DNA of 14,810 nt from QYOJ01 sp043806735 (GCA_043806735.1 JAZDGR010000067.1:1-14810), one strand, 5' to 3'; shown: positions 7,718 through 14,732, numbered from the stretch's first letter. Numbers and translations: made by a program. The notes: generated by a model not told the origin, from the letters alone.

Positions 7718-9910
7718 ATGACCCGCAAAGAGATCGAATCAGCCCATGCACGCGTGTTGGAGGATGTCACGGAAAACCGGATCTCATTTGCACTGGAAGT
7801 CCTGAAAATCCTGATCCGGTACAGTACCCGGTCAGACTACTTCTATACCCTCGAATCCATTGAAGAGAATTACAAAAGCCTCCTGAAGTACGCATACGAA
7901 GGATATCAGGATGCTCAGCGCCTCCCGATCCTGCAATCCATTTCCGCCTCGATCTTGCACCTGTCCGACGAAATGGCCTATCACCTGACGGAAGAGACAT
8001 TCCCTTTCAAACGAATGGCCCGTACTAAGCTGGAACAGGAGTTCGGTACGGAATCGTCGATGATCGCGGCGAAAATCGATGAGATCTTTTTTTCGCATGA
8101 AGTTTCTGAATTGATTGAAGGGGAGACTGCCCATGCTTCACCTGTCACGGATCCACTATTCAAACTGATCTGGCTGACCCTGGAAGTTACAGACCCGCAC
8201 ATCAAACTGTTCCGTTACATCAACCAGAGCGAGGACGTGGAGTGGCATGAAAAGTGCCTGGCTGTTAGCGCACTGACGCTCAGCCTACTCAACTTTTTTG
8301 ATCCGCACAAATTCATCCTACTGTCCGAATTCGTTGTCCAACTCGAAACTCAGGTTTACCACCGGTCGCTTACCGGACTTGTCCTGGCGCTGATCCGTTA
8401 CGACAACCGGATCAGATACTATCCTGCCCTGGTAACCCTGGTCGAAGATCTCAGCCGGGAAGAAGATGTTCGAAAAGACATCGAAACGATCATTTTGCAG
8501 CTGCTGATGGCCGGAGAAACTGAACGGATCACCAAAGAGTTTGAACAGGAGGTGTTACCCGACATGCAGAAGATGATGCCCAAACTGGGAGACAAACTCC
8601 AACTGGATCAGGTAGTTGAACAAGACGATCCGGAAGAGCAGAATCCGGTTTGGAAAGAGATGATCGACGAAGTACCCGGATTGTTTGAAAAGATCGAAAA
8701 GTTTTCAAAGATGCAGATGGAAGGGGCCGATGTGTTTATGAGCACATTTGCTATGTTGAAACGGTTCGATTTCTTCAACAGCATGAGCCACTGGTTTGTG
8801 CCCTTTTACCACACCCATCCGGCGCTCAGGAAAGAGGGACAGGAGGATGAAGGGATCCGGCAAAGGCTGATGGAGGGACTTGAGAAAGCGTTCTACATCT
8901 GCAATTCCGACAAGTATTCCTTTGCATTGAATTTCCAGGCGATTCCGGCACAGCAACGCTCCCTGATCGTAACCCATTTCGAGGCTGAACTGGAACAGAT
9001 GAAGGAAATGGCTTCGGAAGAGGAAATCCTCGATCCAACCATGATCTCAAACGCCATCTTCACCCAGTACATCCAGGACCTTTACCGCTTCTACAAGCTC
9101 TATCCCCAGCGTTCAGAATTTGAGGACGTTTTCCAATGGAAGCTGAAGTTCAATAAACTCGGGTTTTACCGGAAGTTCTCCGATCACGAGGCTTTCACCG
9201 AACAGCTTGCCGCATTCTATTTCGCCAAAGATCATTGGACGGAGGCAATTACCATGTACACGTTTCTCGAGGAGATGGGCGTCTCCTCGGGCCAGTTTTA
9301 CCAGAAACTGGGGTACGCCTGGCAAAAAAGCGGAAACTGGAAACAGGCCATGGAAGCATACCGGAAGGCCGAATTGTTCGATACCGACCGTCCATGGATC
9401 CTTAAGAAGCTTGCCTGGTGTTCCATCCGGCTGAATGAGTTTCAGCAAGCCCTGGAATTTATCCTGGAAGCATTGAAAAACCAACCCGAAGACCTCAATC
9501 TGCACTCCCAGGCTGGGTTGTGCTACCTGAATCTGAAAGAGTATAAAGCAGCTATAAAGCACTACAACAAGGTTAGGTTTTTCTCCCCCGGGAACCTGAA
9601 GGCGTTGCGCCCCATCGCCTATTGCCAGTTTATCCTGGGGAACCTGAAGCAGGCTTCTGACGCCTATCAGGAGATTCTGACATCCACAACAGAACCGGGC
9701 CCCTATGACCTGATGAATGCCGGACACGTTGCCATCTGCATTGGCGATCGTAGCAAAGCCCTGAGCTTTTACCGGTCAGCCCTCTCCGCAAAAGGAATGA
9801 CCAGGGAGTTGTTTTTGCAAGCCTTTCGCGAAGATGCCCCCTACCTGATACAAAACGGCATTACAGAAGAAGAACTTCCGCTGATCCTGGATTTTATCCT
9901 CCTGGTTTAG
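7718..9910 (+). CDS. Cytoplasmic tetratricopeptide-repeat (TPR) protein
   Basis: This is a 730-residue protein starting MTRKEIESAHARVL. It has no signal peptide or membrane segment, so it is probably cytoplasmic. Residues about 1-480 are helical and acidic without a family I can name. From about residue 497 there is a run of TPR units (ITMYTFLEEMG; AMEAYRKAELFDTDRPW; ALEFILEALKNQPEDLNL; AIKHYNKVRFFSPGNLKAL; ASDAYQEIL; ALSFYRSALSAKG) with the Trp/Gly/Tyr/Ala/Pro spacing of TPRs. Such repeats bind other proteins; the partner is unknown. The frame also has a TTG seven codons upstream, but that lies inside the -7 box, so ATG 7718 is chosen. The stop overlaps the stop of the convergent decarboxylase gene by 4 bp. 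Nothing ties it functionally to the pump besides position. Confidence 0.88.
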   Translation: MTRKEIESAHARVLEDVTENRISFALEVLKILIRYSTRSDYFYTLESIEENYKSLLKYAYEGYQDAQRLPILQSISASILHLSDEMAYHLTEETFPFKRMARTKLEQEFGTESSMIAAKIDEIFFSHEVSELIEGETAHASPVTDPLFKLIWLTLEVTDPHIKLFRYINQSEDVEWHEKCLAVSALTLSLLNFFDPHKFILLSEFVVQLETQVYHRSLTGLVLALIRYDNRIRYYPALVTLVEDLSREEDVRKDIETIILQLLMAGETERITKEFEQEVLPDMQKMMPKLGDKLQLDQVVEQDDPEEQNPVWKEMIDEVPGLFEKIEKFSKMQMEGADVFMSTFAMLKRFDFFNSMSHWFVPFYHTHPALRKEGQEDEGIRQRLMEGLEKAFYICNSDKYSFALNFQAIPAQQRSLIVTHFEAELEQMKEMASEEEILDPTMISNAIFTQYIQDLYRFYKLYPQRSEFEDVFQWKLKFNKLGFYRKFSDHEAFTEQLAAFYFAKDHWTEAITMYTFLEEMGVSSGQFYQKLGYAWQKSGNWKQAMEAYRKAELFDTDRPWILKKLAWCSIRLNEFQQALEFILEALKNQPEDLNLHSQAGLCYLNLKEYKAAIKHYNKVRFFSPGNLKALRPIAYCQFILGNLKQASDAYQEILTSTTEPGPYDLMNAGHVAICIGDRSKALSFYRSALSAKGMTRELFLQAFREDAPYLIQNGITEEELPLILDFILLV

Positions 9911-11340
9911 ATCTTTCCCATCCGGCAAATCTCCATCCCAGTGTTATATATAAATTCCCATCCCCGTTGCACATGTTCCAGGCAGGTATGGGTATGGCCG
10001 GAGACAAAGCGAAGCACGACCTTCCCGTTTAAGGTGGTTTGGGTCAGGAATACTTTACCGGATTGATTTAGGAACTCCAGGATCCTTCTGTTTAACGCAT
10101 CTACCTCTTTTTCAGATGTCAGGTTACAGGGACTGAACCGGAAACATACCAGGTTGAGTGGCGCCGGCGCCATCAGTTCCACTCCTTCGGTGTCCCGAAT
10201 CTCTTCCTTCAGCCATTGGCCGTATTGAATATGGCTGCGGATCTTCTCCTGTAATCCGCTGATGCCGTATGTTCGTATGACAAACCACAGTTTGAGAGCC
10301 CGAAAGCGCCTTCCGAGCGGTATTCCCCAATCTCGGTAGTTGTTAACCAGTTTATCTTCCGGAGTTTTTAGGTATTCGGGGAGAACACTGAAGGTCTTCA
10401 GTAAGGCCTCTTTATTTTTAACGAAATAAGCTGAACAATCAAAGTTGGTGAACATCCACTTATGGGGATTAAAAACGAAGGAGTCAGCCAGTTCCATCCC
10501 CTTGCTCATCCAGCGCATCTCGGGCAGGATCAGGGCAGTGCCGGCATAGGAAGCATCGATGTGATGCCAGATGTCATAACGTTTGCAGACCCGTCCGATC
10601 GCATCGATGGGATCAATGGCCGTTGAACTGGTAGTTCCGATCGTGGAGACTACGCACAAAGGAATGAAACCTGCGGCAAGATCCCGCTCAATGGCTTGTT
10701 CCACCTGGGAGGCCATCATCCCGAATTGCTCATCCACCTCGATCTTCACCAGGTTTTCCAAGCCAATCCCGGCGATCTTCACATCTTTGTCGATGGATGA
10801 ATGTCCCTGGGTCGAAGTATAGACCCTGAACCGGTCGGCCTCATGGAATCCGCGCCGGTTGATTTCGTATCCGCTGCGATATTCCCGGGCCGTGAGGATG
10901 GCAACAAGGGTAGAGGAAGAACTACTGTCCTGGATAACACCAGTAAACCCTTTTGGCAAACCCAGCATGTTCCTTAGCCATTCCATCATCCGTTCTTCTA
11001 GCTCTTCGGCTGCAGGCGATGTGAGCCATAACATACACTGAGCTCCCATCGTGGCAGTAAGCATCTCAGCTAAAATCGAAGGTTCGCTGTTATTGGCAGG
11101 AAAATAGGCAAAAAATCCCGGATGCTGCCAATGGGTCATTCCGGGAAGGATGATTGAGGTGAAATCATGGAAAATCGTTTCGAAAGATTCTGCCTGCTCC
11201 GGTGCTTTTTTGGGGAGTTGCGCTTTGATATCTCCCGGCTTGACCGGAGGGGTGACCGGGTAATCGCCTACCGTTTCCAGGTAATCAGCCATCCAGTCGG
11301 CCACCTGATGGGCATGCTGCCGGAATTCGTTTGTGGTCAT
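9907..11340 (-). CDS. PLP-dependent aromatic-L-amino-acid decarboxylase (group II)
   Basis: This 477-residue enzyme should decarboxylate an aromatic amino acid (Tyr, Trp, Phe or DOPA class) to the amine. Visible family features are the N-terminal PGMTHWQHPGFFAYFP substrate-site segment, DSSSSST at the phosphate-binding position, His in STQGHSSIDK (PLP stacking), Asp262 in HIDASYAG (pyridine nitrogen contact) and Lys294 in NPHKW (Schiff base). Tyr323 in LPEYLKT is the catalytic-loop tyrosine that favours decarboxylation over the aldehyde-synthase reaction seen in plant relatives with Phe there. The offset from human DDC (D271, K303, Y332) is a constant 9. Start: ATG 11340 (MTTNEFRQHAHQ) is preferred to an in-frame ATG at 11379, which lies upstream of the -7 box. 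The exact substrate cannot be told. It is transcribed alone. Confidence 0.93.
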   Translation of the reverse strand: MTTNEFRQHAHQVADWMADYLETVGDYPVTPPVKPGDIKAQLPKKAPEQAESFETIFHDFTSIILPGMTHWQHPGFFAYFPANNSEPSILAEMLTATMGAQCMLWLTSPAAEELEERMMEWLRNMLGLPKGFTGVIQDSSSSSTLVAILTAREYRSGYEINRRGFHEADRFRVYTSTQGHSSIDKDVKIAGIGLENLVKIEVDEQFGMMASQVEQAIERDLAAGFIPLCVVSTIGTTSSTAIDPIDAIGRVCKRYDIWHHIDASYAGTALILPEMRWMSKGMELADSFVFNPHKWMFTNFDCSAYFVKNKEALLKTFSVLPEYLKTPEDKLVNNYRDWGIPLGRRFRALKLWFVIRTYGISGLQEKIRSHIQYGQWLKEEIRDTEGVELMAPAPLNLVCFRFSPCNLTSEKEVDALNRRILEFLNQSGKVFLTQTTLNGKVVLRFVSGHTHTCLEHVQRGWEFIYNTGMEICRMGKI

Positions 11341-11364
11341 TCGTTTGTAATTTCGAAAAAAGAA

Positions 11365-11372
11365 CAAAGTTA
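11365..11372 (-). promoter_or_regulatory. Putative -7 box (TAACTTTG) for the decarboxylase gene
   Basis: TAACTTTG on the minus strand fits TAnnTTTG and ends 24 bp before the ATG at 11340. The expected -33 position reads TTCT, a weak match. The box lies downstream of the alternative ATG at 11379, so it also decides the start codon. Confidence 0.45.
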
Positions 11373-11445
11373 ACCACAAAGTGATATCCGAAGAAAAATT
11401 CAGCAGTTTTGTCCGTTTCCGGCAGGAAAAATCTTTAGTGAAGGA

Positions 11446-13002
11446 TCAGCTTCTTACGGGCAATAGCCCGTTCGGTTTGCACCTCCACCACATAGATTCC
11501 CGGCGGGAATCTTTCCAGAGTAAATTCCTCCTGCTCAGCTCCCCCCATCTCTTTTTCAGGATTTGCTTGCCAAACTGATCCAGGAGCCTGATGACGATAA
11601 ATTCAGGCTGGGGCACAGGCAAGCTCTGGATGGTAAAATCCCCGGTTGTCGGATTGGGATAAATTCGGAACAATGAATCCACTTCGGTTTTTTCCTGGAA
11701 TTCATCAGGATCAGGAAGAGCATTCGTGACCAATGACGGGTAAGTTGGATTAACTGTACTGCAATACTGTCCCGTCGTGGTGATAGAGCCCAGTAGATAG
11801 CCTCCTGGATAGACTTTTGTTCCCGGTAACAACAGGATATTCTGACCGGCAATCAGGGTGACGCTTCCACCGGTAAGTACAGTAAACTGGGTTCCGTTGC
11901 CTGCTACCGTGATTGTTTGGGTGGCAGCATAGCAGGAGGTCTGCCCATTCGGGATGGTAACATTCTGAAGAATAGAGTTCCACAAACAATAGTTCATCAC
12001 TCCTCCCAGCATAAAGGTCTGCGAAAATTCAAAGGTATCCTGAGGGATATGGCTACAGATGTACAATGGATCCCAGGAGTGAGCGCAGGGTTGATCCCGG
12101 TTGGCCGACCACATGGCAACCCGGCCAATCTGATGATTTAAAGCGTAACCCCTGACATCAGCGGCATCATCCAGATAAAAGATCTCTCCCGGGACATCGT
12201 TTTGTCCGATCATCGGGGTGATCCCTTCCTTTTTCCAGATGATGCTGTCGGGAAGCGTTATCCCAGCCTGCAGGTAGATGGTTTGCAACTGCAAAAAGAG
12301 GTTATCGGCCGCCTGCATGGCCCAATCCCCCATATCTCCAACCGGACCATAATCCATCGCCATGATGTTGACCACTCCGAGTTCAACCCCATGTTCAACT
12401 GCGCTTGCAACCACGTTAATCCCGTCGGGGGTCAGTCCGTAAGGCATAACCGGTAACGTGAGGGAGATCTCCAGTCCGGGATTATCATCCTGCAAAAGTT
12501 TCAGGGCCGCCGACCGGCGGTGCACGGACGCGGTATCTGCTACCAGCATTCCTTCAATATCAAAATCGATGGATTGCAAAGCATAGGCATCTACAACAAG
12601 CTGATATGCATTTTTCAGTTGCACCGGATTGGTAGCGACGTAAGCAAGTTCTGTCCCGTTGGCTCCTCCGCAGGAGATGATGACCTCTCCCCCGTTTGCT
12701 CGTAATCCTGCTATCTGCGACTGGTACCATGTCGTATCATACACACTGTATCCTCCCCAGCAGGGATTGGGCCCACTCTGCCACGGATCGTCCACGATGA
12801 ACGCCAGGGTATAATAACAGATCCCGGTCGAATCAGTTTTGGAGATATCGAAGGGAGGCCAGAGGTAGACATCGACGTAAGGGGCAAAAAGAGGGTGATC
12901 AGCAGGTTGGGCGGATAATTGATTGAGTGAAAAGTGAAAAGTGAATAGTGAACAATGAAGGATGAACAGGGAACAGGGAAGTAGGAATAATCTATTTTTC
13001 AT
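11446..13002 (-). CDS. Secreted GH18 chitinase-like protein with T9SS sorting domain; C-terminus frameshifted
   Basis: The frame encodes 518 residues. Residues 1-32 are a signal peptide (cleavage near LSAQ) encoded by a heptanucleotide repeat. Residues about 38-345 are a GH18 barrel: SCGGANG (110-116), the catalytic DxDxE line SIDFDIE with Asp146, Asp148 and Glu150 (proton donor), IMAMDYG (213-219) and AMWSANRDQ (296-304). Known GH18 enzymes cleave chitin or related GlcNAc polymers. Residues about 358-415 resemble a repeat-rich beta module often preceding sorting domains, and FRIYPNPTTGDFTI (445-458) opens a T9SS type A C-terminal domain. After about residue 484 the frame turns into an atypical basic tail (RWGELSRRN). 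The next frame over reads a normal sorting-domain end, GIYVVEVQTERAIARKKLILH, stopping at 11435. It is probably the third gene of an operon, 33 bp after the barrel gene. GH18 assignment is good; substrate is inferred. Confidence 0.87.
   Translation of the reverse strand: MKNRLFLLPCSLFILHCSLFTFHFSLNQLSAQPADHPLFAPYVDVYLWPPFDISKTDSTGICYYTLAFIVDDPWQSGPNPCWGGYSVYDTTWYQSQIAGLRANGGEVIISCGGANGTELAYVATNPVQLKNAYQLVVDAYALQSIDFDIEGMLVADTASVHRRSAALKLLQDDNPGLEISLTLPVMPYGLTPDGINVVASAVEHGVELGVVNIMAMDYGPVGDMGDWAMQAADNLFLQLQTIYLQAGITLPDSIIWKKEGITPMIGQNDVPGEIFYLDDAADVRGYALNHQIGRVAMWSANRDQPCAHSWDPLYICSHIPQDTFEFSQTFMLGGVMNYCLWNSILQNVTIPNGQTSCYAATQTITVAGNGTQFTVLTGGSVTLIAGQNILLLPGTKVYPGGYLLGSITTTGQYCSTVNPTYPSLVTNALPDPDEFQEKTEVDSLFRIYPNPTTGDFTIQSLPVPQPEFIVIRLLDQFGKQILKKRWGELSRRNLLWKDSRRESMWWRCKPNGLLPVRS
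11541..11556 (-). other. Probable single-base deletion (frameshift site) in the T9SS sorting domain
   Basis: Between Lys483 and the tail, the coding strand has an A5 run (11556-11552) and a G6 run (11546-11541). Adding one base here joins the frame to EEFTLERFPPGIYVVEVQ and on to a TAA at 11437-11435. That gives 522-523 residues with a proper sorting-domain C-terminus. The cause could be a real mutation, slippage in the homopolymers, or a sequencing/assembly error. Confidence 0.8.
12921..12990 (-). repeat. Heptanucleotide tandem repeat, family A, 10 units, encoding a signal peptide core
   Basis: Ten 7-bp units run without a break of register. Read on the minus strand they are variants of CTNTTCA (for example CTGTTCC, CTGTTCA, TTGTTCA, CTATTCA, and CTTTTCA twice). 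The array begins exactly at codon 5 of the GH18 gene. Every three units make seven codons, giving peptide blocks such as LFLLPCS and LFTFHFS, each opening Leu-Phe and ending Ser. It is the same family as 3003-3044. The outer units are the most diverged. Confidence 0.9.
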
Positions 13003-13035
13003 GGTGATTGAAGGGTGGTTTTTTAGTAGACAAGA

Positions 13036-13620
13036 TCACCGGTCAACTAGTTGGTTCGGTTTTTTCGAAATGGGGATGCGCAGGCCGAAAGTGTATAAAA
13101 ATCCATTGATATTGGTCTCTTCCGTCGTAAACGGAATCAGCAGATTATACGCGATGTCCAGGGTGATTTGCAAACCGGTTTTCAACCGGTATCGAAGACC
13201 TCCATTTGCCTGAAATCCATAGGTAATGCCATAATGGGTCCGGCTTAAGGTGGTGTTCTTATCAAGCTTCTGCATCAGGCAGAATCCTCCTCCGATAACC
13301 GGGAGCAACCTGGCATTTGGATTAGGCAGGTTGTAATTGGCCAGGAAGAACAAAGGGATCATAAAGAGATGATGCCGGTCAGCATTGTATTGGGTTGAAT
13401 TATAGGCGATCCCCGTTGACAAATGAAAGGAAAGACGGGACAGGGTCCATATATCGTACCCGACAAGGAATGTAGGCGCCAGTAAATAGAATTCCCGGGT
13501 AGTTGATGCCGTGAAATCATAGATCCCAGAGCGCACAGACAGATCCTGCGCTTCTCCCCGGAAGGGGATGGCAAAAGCGGCAAGCACCGCACTACAAATC
13601 AAAATCCTCGACCACTTCAT
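13036..13620 (-). CDS. Small outer-membrane beta-barrel protein
   Basis: This 194-residue protein has a clear signal peptide at residues 1-24 (MKWSR, core ILICSAVLAAFAIPF, cleavage near GEA/QD). The mature part is built of alternating hydrophobic/polar strands with turns rich in Asn and Gly (LLPVIGGGFCLMQ, YGITYGFQANGGLRYRL, GLQITLDIAYNLLIPF, GFLYTFGLRIPI), consistent with an eight-stranded OmpW/OmpA-like barrel in the outer membrane. I cannot assign a transport or binding role. Its start overlaps the end of the metallophosphoesterase gene by 29 bp in another frame, and no later start retains the signal peptide, so the overlap looks genuine and suggests coupled translation. It is followed after 33 bp by the GH18 gene. 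Confidence 0.82.
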   Translation of the reverse strand: MKWSRILICSAVLAAFAIPFRGEAQDLSVRSGIYDFTASTTREFYLLAPTFLVGYDIWTLSRLSFHLSTGIAYNSTQYNADRHHLFMIPLFFLANYNLPNPNARLLPVIGGGFCLMQKLDKNTTLSRTHYGITYGFQANGGLRYRLKTGLQITLDIAYNLLIPFTTEETNINGFLYTFGLRIPISKKPNQLVDR

Positions 13621-14449
13621 GGAACAACCCGATGGTTTTAAGATTTACGCGTTTTTCTTCCAGATACACCGATACCTTAATAAAATGAAAGTAATCGCCT
13701 CCATACCCACGGATGAGGTACGCGCCTCCTCCTCCGGAGATGATATAATCCAGGCTATCCCTGAGGTTTTTGCTGAAGAGATGCTCATGGCCGGCAAAAA
13801 CCGCTTTCACTTTCGGGTAGTCCGCAAACAACCTGTGTAGCTCCTCCGCGTTGACCAGGGGCAATAACCTTTGGTTAGCCTGGGGAAAGAGAGGCCGATG
13901 CATGAACAGGAAGATGTAATCCGTAATGCTGTCGGCCTCTGCTTCCTCAAGCTGATCCCGCAGCCACTCCAGCTGGGCGCCACTGATGCTTCGCTCCTCC
14001 CCTTTTACATGCGTATCCAAGATTACGAAAAGGAGGTTCCCTTGCTTGAAAGAATAGTAAAAATGTTCCTGCGTAATCCGTCCATATGTGCGGAAAGCAT
14101 ATTCGTCCTCCGCACTGTTCCCTTCGTGGTTTCCCCGGGTCAGGAGAACCGGCATTGTTGCAGTGACGGGTGCTGCACAATTCCAGAAGTGGATCCACTC
14201 GAGTTCGTTTCCGGGTTTAGTCATATAATCCCCTGTAAAAATCGCAACACAGGGAATTGGTTCCAGATCTCCGATCTGGTAAGCCAGTTCGCTGAAAACG
14301 CCGAATCCCTGCTGAATATCTCCCACAACTACAAACGAAAGGTCTTCCCCCGTAGAAAGCATCTTCTCGGGAAGTGTGGTGCAATCCGTCAGGATCAGCA
14401 GAACAGGGCCGAATAAAAGCACCCTCAGGAGGCGGATACAGTTTTTCAT
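13592..14449 (-). CDS. Exported calcineurin-like metallophosphoesterase, probable lipoprotein
   Basis: This is a 285-residue protein. The five metal-site blocks of the metallophosphoesterase superfamily are in order: GDIQQ (Asp44, with Gln where many members have His), FTGDYM (Asp74), RGNHE (Asn107-His108), MHRP (His184) and GHEH (His221, His223). It should hydrolyse a phosphoester with a two-metal centre; the substrate is unknown. Residues 1-22 are hydrophobic and end LILTD before Cys23, so it may be a lipoprotein, although Asp just before the Cys is unusual. A longer frame starting MAELVDALV at 14626 is rejected because it is a translation of the tRNA-Leu gene and starts upstream of the promoter. 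The promoter box ends 5 bp before the ATG, so the mRNA may be nearly leaderless. It is the first gene of a three-gene operon. Confidence 0.9.
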   Translation of the reverse strand: MKNCIRLLRVLLFGPVLLILTDCTTLPEKMLSTGEDLSFVVVGDIQQGFGVFSELAYQIGDLEPIPCVAIFTGDYMTKPGNELEWIHFWNCAAPVTATMPVLLTRGNHEGNSAEDEYAFRTYGRITQEHFYYSFKQGNLLFVILDTHVKGEERSISGAQLEWLRDQLEEAEADSITDYIFLFMHRPLFPQANQRLLPLVNAEELHRLFADYPKVKAVFAGHEHLFSKNLRDSLDYIISGGGGAYLIRGYGGDYFHFIKVSVYLEEKRVNLKTIGLFHEVVEDFDL

Positions 14450-14454
14450 TGAAT

Positions 14455-14486
14455 CAAAAATACGGATTTTTAAACACGAATTCAAC
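14455..14486 (-). promoter_or_regulatory. Bacteroidota promoter (GTTG-N20-TATTTTTG) for the metallophosphoesterase operon
   Basis: On the minus strand, GTTG (14486-14483) is followed after 20 bp by TATTTTTG (14462-14455). This is a good match to the Bacteroides -33/-7 consensus, with the same architecture as the promoter at 14733-14764. Only five bases separate the -7 box from the ATG at 14449, so transcription should begin at or very near the start codon. Confidence 0.65.
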
Positions 14487-14509
14487 AGTTGCCAGCGTGA
14501 CATTCGATA

Positions 14510-14547
14510 GCAGGGGCGACCGAACCGGTCGCCCCTGCCATTTTTTT
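14510..14547 (+). terminator. Perfect 13-bp GC-rich inverted repeat followed by T7; terminator-like or palindromic repeat element
   Basis: The arms GCAGGGGCGACCG (14510-14522) and CGGTCGCCCCTGC (14526-14538) are perfectly complementary around the loop AAC. On the plus strand they are followed by CA and seven T (14541-14547), the layout of an intrinsic terminator. The flanking genes, however, are on the minus strand. There the hairpin lies directly downstream of the tRNA gene but is preceded by A7 and not followed by T. It may terminate antisense transcripts, end the tRNA transcript without a T-tract, or be a dispersed palindromic repeat. Confidence 0.6.
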
Positions 14548-14548
14548 G

Positions 14549-14632
14549 TGCCCGGAACAGGACTCGAACCTGCACATCTGTGAAGACACTAGTCCCTGAA
14601 ACTAGCGCGTCTACCAATTCCGCCATCCGGGC
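14549..14632 (-). tRNA. tRNA-Leu, anticodon CAG
   Basis: 84 nt on the minus strand fold as a class II tRNA. The acceptor stem is GCCCGGA (14632-14626) with TCCGGGC (14556-14550) and discriminator A at 14549. The D-arm is GGCGGAATTGGTAGACGC. The anticodon stem CTAGT/ACTAG closes the loop TTCAGGG, giving anticodon CAG, which reads CUG. A long variable arm of about 15 nt (TGTCTTCACAGATGT) is the hallmark of Leu. The T-loop is TTCGAGT. CCA is not encoded (the next bases are CAAA). Confidence 0.97.
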
Positions 14633-14688
14633 AGTTCGAAGTTAGAAGCCAGAAGTACGAAGAGAAGGTAGAAATACGAAGTACGATC
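14633..14688 (+). repeat. Heptanucleotide array, AGTACGA-like family, in the tRNA 5' flank
   Basis: Starting at the base next to the tRNA 5' end, units of 7 bp run AGTTCGA, AGTTAGA, AGCCAGA, AGTACGA (14633-14660), then a diverged stretch and further TACGAAG/TACGATC units to 14688. This is the most degenerate of the arrays. It would be transcribed as the tRNA leader if the box at 14717-14724 is the tRNA promoter. Confidence 0.7.
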
Positions 14689-14716
14689 TGAAAGTTTATC
14701 TTCGAAATTGGGAAAA

Positions 14717-14724
14717 CAAAATTA
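14717..14724 (-). promoter_or_regulatory. Possible -7 box (TAATTTTG) for the tRNA-Leu gene
   Basis: TAATTTTG on the minus strand fits TAnnTTTG and lies 84 bp upstream of the tRNA 5' end. There is no recognisable -33 element at normal spacing. The stretch between it and the tRNA is mostly the heptanucleotide array. Confidence 0.3.
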
Positions 14725-14732
14725 GTAAATCA

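Noticed and set aside
11341..11379. Upstream ATG (MWLTLFFF...) for the decarboxylase
   Set aside because: It lies upstream of the TAACTTTG box, and the family's N-terminus aligns from MTTNEF; the extra hydrophobic residues are not a real signal peptide for this cytoplasmic enzyme.
11456..11471. Hairpin ACGGGC-AATA-GCCCGT considered as a terminator for the GH18 gene
   Set aside because: It lies within the restored coding sequence (ERAIARKK) and has no T-tract on the minus strand.
14450..14626. Upstream extension of the metallophosphoesterase frame starting MAELVDALV
   Set aside because: It is a translation of the tRNA-Leu gene and the palindrome. It starts upstream of a strong promoter, and the signal peptide only begins at 14449.
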